Shown here one piece after another: positions 52,049-60,399 of a stretch of 64,000 nt of DNA. The notes under the pieces are model-generated. The model was not told the origin of the DNA, did not search any database, and saw only the letters and a list, made by a program, of their open reading frames with translations. Made by a program: the position numbers and the translations under genes. Every line of letters starts with the position of its first letter. Positions within the stretch are counted from its first letter, which is position 1. The DNA is from DATFVA01 sp963832355 (GTDB lineage: Bacteria; Bacteroidota; Ignavibacteria; Ignavibacteriales; Ignavibacteriaceae), in the NCBI GenBank assembly GCA_963832355.1, contig CAWHTX010000017.1, positions 225,328 through 289,327 on the forward strand, in the 5' to 3' direction.

Positions 52049-52513
52049 TTATTTATTTGATTTAAAATATTTACAGTTTTTGGTATTCTTGCACCGGGCA
52101 AATATATTAAACGAATAACTTTCTACATCGAATCCGAGTTCACTGCTGATTTTTTCCGGGATCTCTTTTATAGCCGGATCGGTAAACTCAACTATCCTGC
52201 CGCAATCCATGCAAATCAGGTGGTCGTGACTTTGCTTCTTAAAATTACTCTCGTATCTCGTCAGATTATCACCGAAATTTCTTTTGATCACCAGGTCACA
52301 CTGTACCAGTAATTCAAGCGTCTTATAAACCGTTGCTCTTGAAACACTGGAATTTTGATTTTTCATCAAAATATACAGATCGTCGGCTCCAAAGTGTCCC
52401 TCATAATCGAGAGCAGAATCCATAACTTCAAAGCGTTCGGGAGTAATCCTGTTTTTTTCGCTCTTGAGAAATTCCCTGAAAATTTCAGTTGCTTGTGGAT
52501 GTTTCAATTTCAA
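52049..52513 (-). CDS. fur: Fur family transcriptional regulator
   Basis: 154 residues. Winged helix (about 15-85: HFGADDLYILMKNQNSSVSR, ATVYKTLELLVQCDLV) and metal-binding dimer domain with HDHLICMDCGRIVEF and a C-terminal CKNTKNCKYF. The CxxC zinc site is complete, the second cysteine pair is spaced CX5C. The typical Fur HHDH motif is reduced to HDH. Its place upstream of the MBL gene and next to feoAB suggests an iron-responsive regulator, though a PerR or Zur role cannot be excluded. Confidence 0.9.
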   Translation of the reverse strand: MKLKHPQATEIFREFLKSEKNRITPERFEVMDSALDYEGHFGADDLYILMKNQNSSVSRATVYKTLELLVQCDLVIKRNFGDNLTRYESNFKKQSHDHLICMDCGRIVEFTDPAIKEIPEKISSELGFDVESYSFNIFARCKNTKNCKYFKSNK

Positions 52514-52586
52514 AACTCTATTAACATGTCAAAAATATTACGGATAAGTTATAATAGCAAGAAACCGCGGTTTTTCAGATCGTCTG

Positions 52587-54632
52587 TCAGCTGAAACCAA
52601 GTGCCCTCAAACCATTGACCGTAATGAAGGTGAGGATATATGCGGTGGAGGTAAAGATAATTATCTGCAAGAGAGGTATACGCCAGCTTCCTGTTTCTTT
52701 TCTTGAGACTGCCACTGTCGATAAACACTGGAGCGCAAAAATAAAGAATACTACAAGTCCTATAATGGTTGATGTTGTGAAGAGCTTTTGCCCTGTATTA
52801 TCGATTTCAGCCTGTCTCATGGCTTTAATCATTGAGTTCTGGAAGTTTTCGCTGTTGTCATCGGTAACTTTAAATATCAGTGCAAGAGAACTGACAAACA
52901 CTTCACGTGCGGCAAATGCAGCGATCAGCGAAACCCCAACCCTCCAGTCCATTCCCAGGGGAGTCATTACAGGCTGAATGAATTTGCCCAGATCAGCTGC
53001 ATAAGATGAGGAAAGTCTTGACGCTGCCTGGGTCTCAATAACCTGATCCTTCGAAAGTCCGTTGCTGTCAACCTGAGGATTGGTATTAGGGAAATAGGTC
53101 AGAAACCATAAGATAATAGAAAACCCCAGAATGATGGGACCGGCTTTTCTGAGATAATGTTTTGCATTGTGGTAAGTATTTACAGATATAACTTTGAGTT
53201 TTGGTCTTCTGTAAGCGGGCAATTCAAGTATGAAAGATGAATTGTCCTCGGTTTTAATAAGCGTATTTTTGAATTTATTTATAATACCTGCAACCGTAAC
53301 AGATGAGACCACACTGAAAATATAAATACAAGCAAGCATTATACCTCCAAGCCACGATTTATCTCCCGGGAAAAGAAACGCAATCAGCAGGGCATAAACC
53401 GGAAGTCTCGCGCTACAGCTCATCAGAGGGAGAATAAATATTGTCAGAAACCTTTCCCTCTTATTTGGTATAGTCCTGGTGGCCATCATAGCCGGAATAG
53501 CACAGGCGAAACCAGAGAGCATAGGAACGAACGACTTACCGTTTAATCCTATGCGTGACAAAGGTCTGTCGATCAGCATTGCACCGCGGGCAAGATACCC
53601 GCTGTCTTCAAGAAGTCCTAGTATAAGAAAGAGAATCAGAATCTGGGGAACGAAAACCAGTACAGAACCTGTTCCACTGATTATCCCGTTTGCAATCAGG
53701 TCACCAAACCAATTGTATCCGAGAATATCGAACGCTGCGGCGGATAAAAATCCGAATGCGGAATCTACCAGGTCCATAAGAGGTTCAGCAAGCCAGAAAA
53801 TGGATGTAAAAGTCACAGCCATTATCAGGAAGAAAAAGAAAATTCCCCAGATCCTGTGCAGCAGCAGCCTGTCTATCTTCAATGTCGTTCTGTCAATCTG
53901 TTTACATTCAACTTTAGCTTTAGGATTGACGAGCAGTCTCAGCTGTTTATTTGCTTTAGTCAGATTTACTTTTGGTTCTTTGTTCTCAGTTTGTATGAGT
54001 ACTTCGTTTTCAATTATTTCAATTTCACGGTATAACTGAAGCAGGCTTTTGAAAGAACCCTCTCCGTTTAATCTTGTAATCTTTTCTTTATCAGAAGTTT
54101 TGAAATTGTTTATACTCGTTTCTACAGCTGAAATAAGTCTGTTAACGCCATTGCCGGTTCTTGGATCTACTTCAATAACGGGACAGTTCAGCAGTTCCGA
54201 AAGTTTTTCCGAATTTACACCGAGCTCTTTCCTTTTGAGTATATCAAGCATTGTTAAAGCAATTACGACGTTGAAACGGCAGGAGAGAAGCTGTTTTACA
54301 AGCAGCAGGTGACGGGAGAGCTGACTGGAATCAACGGTTACCACTATGACATCAGGTGTTCCAAGCCTGGGATGCGAATACAAAGAATTTATTGAAACGG
54401 CTTCATCGGGTGAGCCTGGAAGAAGACTTATTATTCCCGGGGTGTCAACAACATTGGCATTAAGACCGAATCTATCAAGGAGACGACTTACTGAATACTC
54501 AACCGTAGCACCGGGATAATTAACCGTTTTGTAATTTTTCCCGCTTAAATAGTTGAATAACGTGGTTTTTCCTGAGTTGGGGGGCCCAACCAGTGAGACG
54601 AGAGGTGAAGTACTTACCGTCTGAACATTCAT
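52587..54632 (-). CDS. feoB: Ferrous iron transport protein B
   Basis: 681 residues. N-terminal G domain with G1 GPPNSGKTTLFNYL, G2 NYPGATVE and G3 DTPG; the G4 position reads LTMLD, with Thr in place of the usual Asn of NxxD. Two Gate regions follow with the conserved cysteines: SGFACAIPAMMATRTI and PLMSCSARLPVYALL. Membrane helices run to the C-terminus. FeoB takes up Fe2+ across the inner membrane. Its ATG overlaps the stop of feoA by four bases. Confidence 0.96.
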   Translation of the reverse strand: MNVQTVSTSPLVSLVGPPNSGKTTLFNYLSGKNYKTVNYPGATVEYSVSRLLDRFGLNANVVDTPGIISLLPGSPDEAVSINSLYSHPRLGTPDVIVVTVDSSQLSRHLLLVKQLLSCRFNVVIALTMLDILKRKELGVNSEKLSELLNCPVIEVDPRTGNGVNRLISAVETSINNFKTSDKEKITRLNGEGSFKSLLQLYREIEIIENEVLIQTENKEPKVNLTKANKQLRLLVNPKAKVECKQIDRTTLKIDRLLLHRIWGIFFFFLIMAVTFTSIFWLAEPLMDLVDSAFGFLSAAAFDILGYNWFGDLIANGIISGTGSVLVFVPQILILFLILGLLEDSGYLARGAMLIDRPLSRIGLNGKSFVPMLSGFACAIPAMMATRTIPNKRERFLTIFILPLMSCSARLPVYALLIAFLFPGDKSWLGGIMLACIYIFSVVSSVTVAGIINKFKNTLIKTEDNSSFILELPAYRRPKLKVISVNTYHNAKHYLRKAGPIILGFSIILWFLTYFPNTNPQVDSNGLSKDQVIETQAASRLSSSYAADLGKFIQPVMTPLGMDWRVGVSLIAAFAAREVFVSSLALIFKVTDDNSENFQNSMIKAMRQAEIDNTGQKLFTTSTIIGLVVFFIFALQCLSTVAVSRKETGSWRIPLLQIIIFTSTAYILTFITVNGLRALGFS

Positions 54633-54850
54633 GAAATCTTAATACAATCTGCCTCTTCTTTTCGGATTGCAATCAGGGTTCCCCGGATTGCAAAAGCGAG
54701 CGGATCATTAAATAATGATTTATTTATTAGCTCAATTTCCTGTCCCGGGGTAAAACCAAATTCCAACACCCTCCTTGATGAAGGATGATTCTCATCAATT
54801 TCACAAATAATACCTGTTTCTCCGAAATTTAATTCTGCAGCAGTTTTCAT
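54629..54850 (-). CDS. feoA: Ferrous iron transport protein A
   Basis: 73 residues, the usual length of an SH3-like FeoA: GETGIICEIDENHPSSRRVL, EFGFTPGQEIELINKSL, DPLAFAIRGTLIAIRKEEA. It is a small cytoplasmic partner of FeoB and directly precedes it. The promoter at 54903-54931 drives both genes. Confidence 0.94.
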   Translation of the reverse strand: MKTAAELNFGETGIICEIDENHPSSRRVLEFGFTPGQEIELINKSLFNDPLAFAIRGTLIAIRKEEADCIKIS

Positions 54851-54879
54851 TTTTGATCCAAAATAATAAGATTTACCAT

Positions 54880-54931
54880 ACTATTTATATTTAGTCTACA
54901 TAAAAATAGCACCAACCCCCAAAAAAGTCAA
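54880..54931 (-). promoter_or_regulatory. feoAB promoter with possible Fur operator
   Basis: On the minus strand TTGACT (54931-54926) and TATTTT (54908-54903) are separated by 17 bases, matching -35/-10 of the general sigma factor. Just downstream, at the expected start point, lies ACTAAATATAAATAGT (54895-54880) with ACTA/TAGT ends, where a repressor such as Fur could act. Assigning it to Fur is inference from the neighbouring fur gene. Confidence 0.5.
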
Positions 54932-55102
54932 GAGAATTTTTGGATAAAGAATTGGATTGCGTTTACTATTTTTATCGTAATCTTTATCTTGTCGACGTAA
55001 ATTTTCGGGGGTATTTGGCAAAATTTAAGAAAAAAGCCAATAAATCTATTAGCATAGAAATTGATATTTACTATTCACTGATCAGCAGGAAGGAAATATT
55101 TC

Positions 55103-57106
55103 TTGAAGCCTTACGGCAAAATATCGATTGAGAAAGAATTATCCCGAACCGAACTCACGGTCACTTATCATCTGAATCATCAAACAGGCAGATATGAATT
55201 CATGAGTTCAGAAATTATTGACCTCACAGGGTATTCCTGTGCCGAGATAAATGAACTGGGATTTGAAAACCTGGTTAGTGATGTTTCCGAAATTACTTCG
55301 GATGATTTTACGTCTCAGGCAACAGAACCTGATGGGAGAGAGGCCCGTTCCTACTATGCAAAGTATCGGATAATAACAAAAGACGGCAGTGAAAAATGGC
55401 TGCAGGATAAAGCAACCAGGTTTATCGATTCGCTGGGTAATAATATTTTTAGTGTCGGAACTTTGAAGAATTACACAGAATCAGATAATCTTATTGAGAA
55501 ATTCAAATATTCAAATGAGAATATTGAAACTGTATTCGACCTGGCAAATCTGCTTTTACTTGTTATAGATGAAGAAAAAAAGATACGTCTTGTGAACAAG
55601 AAGGCCTGTGAACTGCTGGGGTTAAGTCAGGCGGATATTATAGGCAAGGAATGGACAAAACTGGTTCCTGCTGAGGCAGCCGAAGAACTTAGGGATAATA
55701 TTGAGAAGACGTTCAAAGAGGACATACCCCCTCCGCAGAACCGGGAAATTACTCTGATTTCAAGATCTGGTGAACAGAAAGTAATCCAGTATAATAATAC
55801 TGTCTTGCGTGATGAAACTGGAAAGATTGTCAGACTTATGTCGCTGGGGCTGGATATAACGAGTAAGAAAAAAGAAGAAAAAATTCAGGAAGTGGTTTTC
55901 CGGATAATCCAGCATTCCAATGAAGAAACTGACCTCGACGAACTTTTTCATTTTATCCATTCCGGTATAAGTGAACTTATGCTCACCGAGAACTTTTATA
56001 TAGCTCTGTACGACGAGAAGAATGATTTAATTACGTTCCCTTATTTTATTGATAAGTACGATAAAGATGCTCCACCGATGAAGTTCGGACGGGGCTTAAC
56101 AGAATATATTTTAAGATCAGGTAAGGCAGAACTAATTACCAGGGAAAGGGATGATGAACTGGTTCGGGAGGGGGAAACGGAAGTTGTTGGAACACAATCG
56201 GCCATCTGGCTGGGTATTCCGTTGAAAATAAGGGATCATACTATGGGCGCCCTTGTTGTACAGGATTATGAAAATGAAGAGACATACACAGAAAAAGAAA
56301 AGCAGATCCTGGAGGTTGTTGCATACCCGATCTCAAGGGCCATTGAACGAAAGATTGTTGAACAGGAGCGAAAAGAATTAATTCTGAAACTGAGTAAACT
56401 GAACACCTCCAAAGACAAACTTTTTTCACTGATCTCCCACGATCTTCGGAGTCCCTTTAATTCATTACTCGGTTTTTCCGAAATACTCACCACTGAATAC
56501 GACAGTCTCACTCACGATGAAGTAAAAGAATATCTCAATGTTATTTATGAGGCTTCCAAGAACCTTTACGGGATGACTAACAACCTGCTCCAATACTCAA
56601 GGTTCCAGGTAGGACGATTTGATTTTCAGCCGGTTGAGATTAACCTCACCAGTCTTCTCAAGAAAAATCTGAACATTCTCAAGGGAAATGCCATTCGTAA
56701 AGAGATTTCTCTCTCATCCGAGTTAAACGGAGATATATATGTAGTTGCAGATGAGGATATGCTGAACTCTACAGTGCAGAACATCATTTCCAATTCCATT
56801 AAATTTACCCCAAGAGGAGGCGAGATAAAAATAAGTACCGAGATTATTCCGTTCTTCAGCGAGGCTACTCATGTTAAAGTAACAGTTGAGGATAATGGAA
56901 TCGGAATAAGCCGGAACGAGCTTAATAAAATCCTTTCGGAAGAAATCGTAAGCACTCCCGGTACTGAAAGGGAATATGGAACTGGGCTGGGATTATTAAT
57001 TGTGAAGGAATTTGTTGAAAAAAATGGCGGCAGAATTGATGTAAAAAGTAAGTTGAACCAGGGTACCACTTTCTCTTTTACTCTGCCGGTATCCGCTCAT
57101 TCATAA
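55103..57106 (+). CDS. Sensor histidine kinase (PAS-PAS-GAF-HisKA-HATPase)
   Basis: 667 residues, no membrane helix. PAS (about 15-130: FMSSEIIDLTGYSCAEINEL), PAS (about 145-260: LLLVIDEEKKIRLVNKKACE), GAF (about 265-425: LTENFYIALYDEKNDLITFP), HisKA with FSLISHDLRSPFNSLLGF and HATPase with EDNGIGISRNEL and YGTGLGLLIVKEF. TTG at 55103 follows AGGAAGGA by about eight bases, which fixes the start. It is adjacent to, and in its kinase half very similar to, the receiver-kinase at 57210. No output regulator lies beside it. Confidence 0.93.
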   Translation: MKPYGKISIEKELSRTELTVTYHLNHQTGRYEFMSSEIIDLTGYSCAEINELGFENLVSDVSEITSDDFTSQATEPDGREARSYYAKYRIITKDGSEKWLQDKATRFIDSLGNNIFSVGTLKNYTESDNLIEKFKYSNENIETVFDLANLLLLVIDEEKKIRLVNKKACELLGLSQADIIGKEWTKLVPAEAAEELRDNIEKTFKEDIPPPQNREITLISRSGEQKVIQYNNTVLRDETGKIVRLMSLGLDITSKKKEEKIQEVVFRIIQHSNEETDLDELFHFIHSGISELMLTENFYIALYDEKNDLITFPYFIDKYDKDAPPMKFGRGLTEYILRSGKAELITRERDDELVREGETEVVGTQSAIWLGIPLKIRDHTMGALVVQDYENEETYTEKEKQILEVVAYPISRAIERKIVEQERKELILKLSKLNTSKDKLFSLISHDLRSPFNSLLGFSEILTTEYDSLTHDEVKEYLNVIYEASKNLYGMTNNLLQYSRFQVGRFDFQPVEINLTSLLKKNLNILKGNAIRKEISLSSELNGDIYVVADEDMLNSTVQNIISNSIKFTPRGGEIKISTEIIPFFSEATHVKVTVEDNGIGISRNELNKILSEEIVSTPGTEREYGTGLGLLIVKEFVEKNGGRIDVKSKLNQGTTFSFTLPVSAHS

Positions 57107-57209
57107 ACGGATTCAGTCAATCTGTATTTAATTAATCACACGTCTGAAAATTATTCCTTCATAAAATTTACTTTTTAGTATTTTGTTATTTGTATAATAT
57201 CTGGGCAGC

Positions 57210-58706
57210 ATGGACTATAAAACAAGAATACTGATTGTTGAAGACGAAAGCATCGTTGCAATAGATCTGAAGAAGACGCTGGAAAATTCCGGGTATGAAA
57301 TTGCCGGGATAGTCCATTCTGGTGAACTTGCGGTTAAAAAGGCTGTTGAAATTGTACCTGATCTTATTCTTATGGATATAATGCTCGAGGGGAAACTTAC
57401 CGGCATTGAAGCCGCCTTAGAAATTGGGAAGAAGAAGGATATACCTGTTGTTTACCTTACGGCATATGCCAACGAAAGCACCCTTTCACAGGCGAAACTA
57501 ACCCAGCCTTTCGGCTATATACTGAAGCCATTTGATGAAAAAAACCTGGTTTCTACTATTGAGATGGCAGTCTATAAACACAAACTGGATCTCAGACTGA
57601 AGGAAAATGAAGAGAGGTACAGGAAACTTGTTGAGAATTCCCCTGTGGCAATAGCAATACTTACGGGACGGCATATCGTATATGCAAATCCATATGCAGT
57701 AAAGATGCTGGGTGCAGCATCTGAAGAAGAATTGAAAAGCCGGTATGTTTTCGATTTCATCAGCAGTGAATTTGCAGTGCGTGTTAAAGAAACGATTCAG
57801 AAAATTATGAAAGAAGGTGAAGTTGTTGAGGTAAGTAATGAAAAACTGAATACCCTTGATGGTAAGAAACTGGATGTGGAACTCACTGCTATACCTGTTT
57901 ATTACCTTGATAAACCTGCCATACATGTGGTTATGAGGGATATGACCGAGCTGAATAAAAAAGAGGAAGCAAGGGAACACTATACAGAAAAATTAAAGAA
58001 GATGAATGAGACGAAAGATAAATTTCTCTCGCTGATCTCTCATGATCTGAAAAGTCCTTTCAATTCAATGATGGGTTACTCAGAGATTCTGAAGAATGAA
58101 ATAGATGATCTCTCGAAAGAAGAAAGAGATGTTTTTATCGGATCGATATATGAATCCACCCGACATATATACAATCTTCTTAATGATCTGCTGGAATTTT
58201 CCAGGTTTTACCTGGGAATGATAAAAATTGAACCCGGGAAAATCCATATCAGGAGGCTTGTGGATGATAATATCGAGTTTCTCTCAAATACAGCAAAGCA
58301 GAAAGGAATTTCACTTAAGAATTGCATAAACAATGACTATATTGTGCTGGCGGAGGAGGATATGCTTAGTTCCATACTTAGGAATTTGATAACCAATTCA
58401 ATAAAATTCACCGACAGGGGCGGAAAAGTAGAGGTTTATGCTGAACCCGATCAGGATCACCTGAATATCTCCGTTTCCGATAACGGTATCGGGATGGATA
58501 AAAAGACGATGGAGATCCTTTTTGATATAGTTTCAAAAAAGTCAAAACCGGGTACGAACGAAGAGGAAGGAACCGGCCTTGGTTTAATCCTAACTAAAGA
58601 ATTTGTCGAGAAGAACGGCGGCGAAATTTCAGTGGAAAGCGAACCGGCAAAGGGGACTACCTTTACATTTACCCTGCCTTTTTCAGAGAAAAATATTCCT
58701 GCCTGA
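57210..58706 (+). CDS. Receiver-PAS-histidine kinase
   Basis: 498 residues. N-terminal receiver (about 1-125) with VEDES, phospho-Asp in LILMDIMLEGKLTG, and LKPF; then PAS (about 135-255), HisKA with FLSLISHDLKSPFNSMMGY and HATPase with SDNGIGMDKKTM and EGTGLGLILTKEFVEKNGG. The receiver in front of a kinase suggests that it is controlled by another kinase, the natural candidate being the neighbour at 55103, whose catalytic half is a close paralogue. The F-box region between the N and G boxes is shortened in both. Confidence 0.93.
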   Translation: MDYKTRILIVEDESIVAIDLKKTLENSGYEIAGIVHSGELAVKKAVEIVPDLILMDIMLEGKLTGIEAALEIGKKKDIPVVYLTAYANESTLSQAKLTQPFGYILKPFDEKNLVSTIEMAVYKHKLDLRLKENEERYRKLVENSPVAIAILTGRHIVYANPYAVKMLGAASEEELKSRYVFDFISSEFAVRVKETIQKIMKEGEVVEVSNEKLNTLDGKKLDVELTAIPVYYLDKPAIHVVMRDMTELNKKEEAREHYTEKLKKMNETKDKFLSLISHDLKSPFNSMMGYSEILKNEIDDLSKEERDVFIGSIYESTRHIYNLLNDLLEFSRFYLGMIKIEPGKIHIRRLVDDNIEFLSNTAKQKGISLKNCINNDYIVLAEEDMLSSILRNLITNSIKFTDRGGKVEVYAEPDQDHLNISVSDNGIGMDKKTMEILFDIVSKKSKPGTNEEEGTGLGLILTKEFVEKNGGEISVESEPAKGTTFTFTLPFSEKNIPA

Positions 58707-58840
58707 GCCCGAAGATTAACAAATTCCGGATTATGAACGTTTTTGTGAAAAAGGAGCTAAATGTGATTTATGTTCCCCAAATAAAAAAACGTCCAAAGTC
58801 ATAAAAATTTTACTTGCTAAAAGCAAACAAATATTATTTC

Positions 58841-58871
58841 TTTGTATATTAGTACAACAAATTTAATTTTC
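58841..58871 (+). promoter_or_regulatory. Candidate promoter of citrate synthase
   Basis: TTTG (58841-58844), 19 bases, TAATTTTC (58864-58871), one mismatch from TAnnTTTG. Start expected near 58878, giving a 50-base leader with GGAGGAG at 58919-58925. Confidence 0.45.
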
Positions 58872-58927
58872 CTTGTGTGAATTAGGGGAATTAATAATTT
58901 TCAATATGTTTATCTCAGGAGGAGAAA

Positions 58928-60253
58928 ATGTCACGATTGAAAAAACAAGTCCAGGACAAAATTGAAGCCTGGCGCCCGCGCACAGCACGCCTTGTAAAAG
59001 AATACGGCAAAGTTAAAGTTGGAGAAGTTACTATTGAACAGGTTATTGGGGGAGCCAGAGGTATCAAGAGCCTTGTAACCGATATATCCTATCTCGATCC
59101 AATGGAAGGTATTCGTTTCCGCGGTTTTACAATTCCGGAAGTACTCGCTAAACTGCCTAAAGTACCCGGCGGAGAAATGCCCTATGTGGAGGGTTTCTTC
59201 TTCTTTTTACTTACAGGTGATATTCCTTCAGAAGAAGACGTCAAAGAAGTTACAGAAGAATTTCGCAAGAGAGCAGCTGTTCCTAAATATGTTTTTGATA
59301 CATTAAAAGCCATGCCCGATGATTCCCACCCTATGGCAATGCTGTCTGCAGCTATTATAGCGATGGAGCGTGAATCTGAATTTGTTAAAGAATATAATAC
59401 CGGAAACCTGAAGAAAAATGATTACTGGGCTCCGACTTATGAGGACGGTTTAAATCTGCTGGCAAAACTCCCGGCTATTTCTGCTTTTATTTACAGACTA
59501 AAATATAAAAACGGTGATATAATTGAATCCGATCCCAAGCTTGATCTCGGCGGAGACTTTGCTCATATGATGGGAATTGCCAAACCATACGATGATGTTG
59601 CCAGGATGTACTTCATTCTTCACAGCGATCATGAAAGCGGCAACGTAAGCGCCCACGCCGGCCATCTTGTAGCAAGTGCTCTTTCCGATATTTACTACGC
59701 AATCTCAGGTCTTGTAAACGGTCTTGCAGGACCATTACACGGATTAGCAAACCAGGAAGTTCTGCGCTGGCTGCAGGGTGTTTATGATCAGATGGGCGGT
59801 AAGATTCCTACTGAAGAGGAAATGAAAAAATTTGTTTGGGATACACTGAATAGCGGACAGGTCATTCCCGGATTCGGACATGCCGTTCTGAGAAAAACTG
59901 ATCCCCGGTATATGGCGCAAAGAGAATTCTGTCTGAAACATTTACCGGATGATCCCTTATTTAAATATGTAGATCTGCTTTTCAAAGTTGTTCCTCCTAT
60001 ACTGGTTGAACAGGGTAAAGCTAAGAATCCATGGCCTAATGTGGATGCACAATCAGGTGTTATCCAGTGGTATTATGGTCTGAAAGAATATGACTTCTAT
60101 ACAGTGTTATTCGCTGTCGGAAGATCATTGGGAGTAGTTGCAAATATTATATGGGACAGGGCTCTCGGCTATCCGATTGAAAGACCGAAATCTGTTACCA
60201 CCGCAATGCTTGAAGAAATAGCCGGCATAAAGGAAATGGCAGAAGTAAAATAA
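58928..60253 (+). CDS. gltA: Citrate synthase, eukaryote-like type
   Basis: 441 residues. Catalytic His in GPLHGLANQEVLRWL, second His in IPGFGHAVLRKTDPRY and Asp in VDAQSGVIQWYYG are all present. GLANQEVL, AVLRKTDPRY and RALGYPIERPKS match mitochondrial citrate synthases more closely than the E. coli hexameric type; Geobacter and Ignavibacteria carry similar enzymes. It joins acetyl-CoA and oxaloacetate in the TCA cycle. The ATG follows a strong GGAGGAG ribosome-binding site. A strong terminator follows the gene. Confidence 0.96.
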   Translation: MSRLKKQVQDKIEAWRPRTARLVKEYGKVKVGEVTIEQVIGGARGIKSLVTDISYLDPMEGIRFRGFTIPEVLAKLPKVPGGEMPYVEGFFFFLLTGDIPSEEDVKEVTEEFRKRAAVPKYVFDTLKAMPDDSHPMAMLSAAIIAMERESEFVKEYNTGNLKKNDYWAPTYEDGLNLLAKLPAISAFIYRLKYKNGDIIESDPKLDLGGDFAHMMGIAKPYDDVARMYFILHSDHESGNVSAHAGHLVASALSDIYYAISGLVNGLAGPLHGLANQEVLRWLQGVYDQMGGKIPTEEEMKKFVWDTLNSGQVIPGFGHAVLRKTDPRYMAQREFCLKHLPDDPLFKYVDLLFKVVPPILVEQGKAKNPWPNVDAQSGVIQWYYGLKEYDFYTVLFAVGRSLGVVANIIWDRALGYPIERPKSVTTAMLEEIAGIKEMAEVK

Positions 60254-60285
60254 TTCCTGTTCTTCGGAACTAATTTCACTTAATG

Positions 60286-60315
60286 ACGTCACGGGCTGCC
60301 CCGTGACGTTTTTTA
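60286..60315 (+). terminator. Intrinsic terminator of citrate synthase gene
   Basis: ACGTCACGGG (60286-60295) with CCCGTGACGT (60300-60309), loop CTGC, followed by TTTTTTATAA. Confidence 0.92.
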
Positions 60316-60399
60316 TAATTAACTGCCTCAACATTCTCATTAATAAATTATTATATTCCCCTCATAATTTTCATTCTATTATAATATAAAAAGCAGCAA

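Noticed and set aside
54940..55131. 63-codon plus-strand frame between feoA and the sensor kinase
   Set aside because: Begins with TTG without a ribosome-binding site, overlaps the kinase start and sits on the feoAB promoter; no homology-like features.
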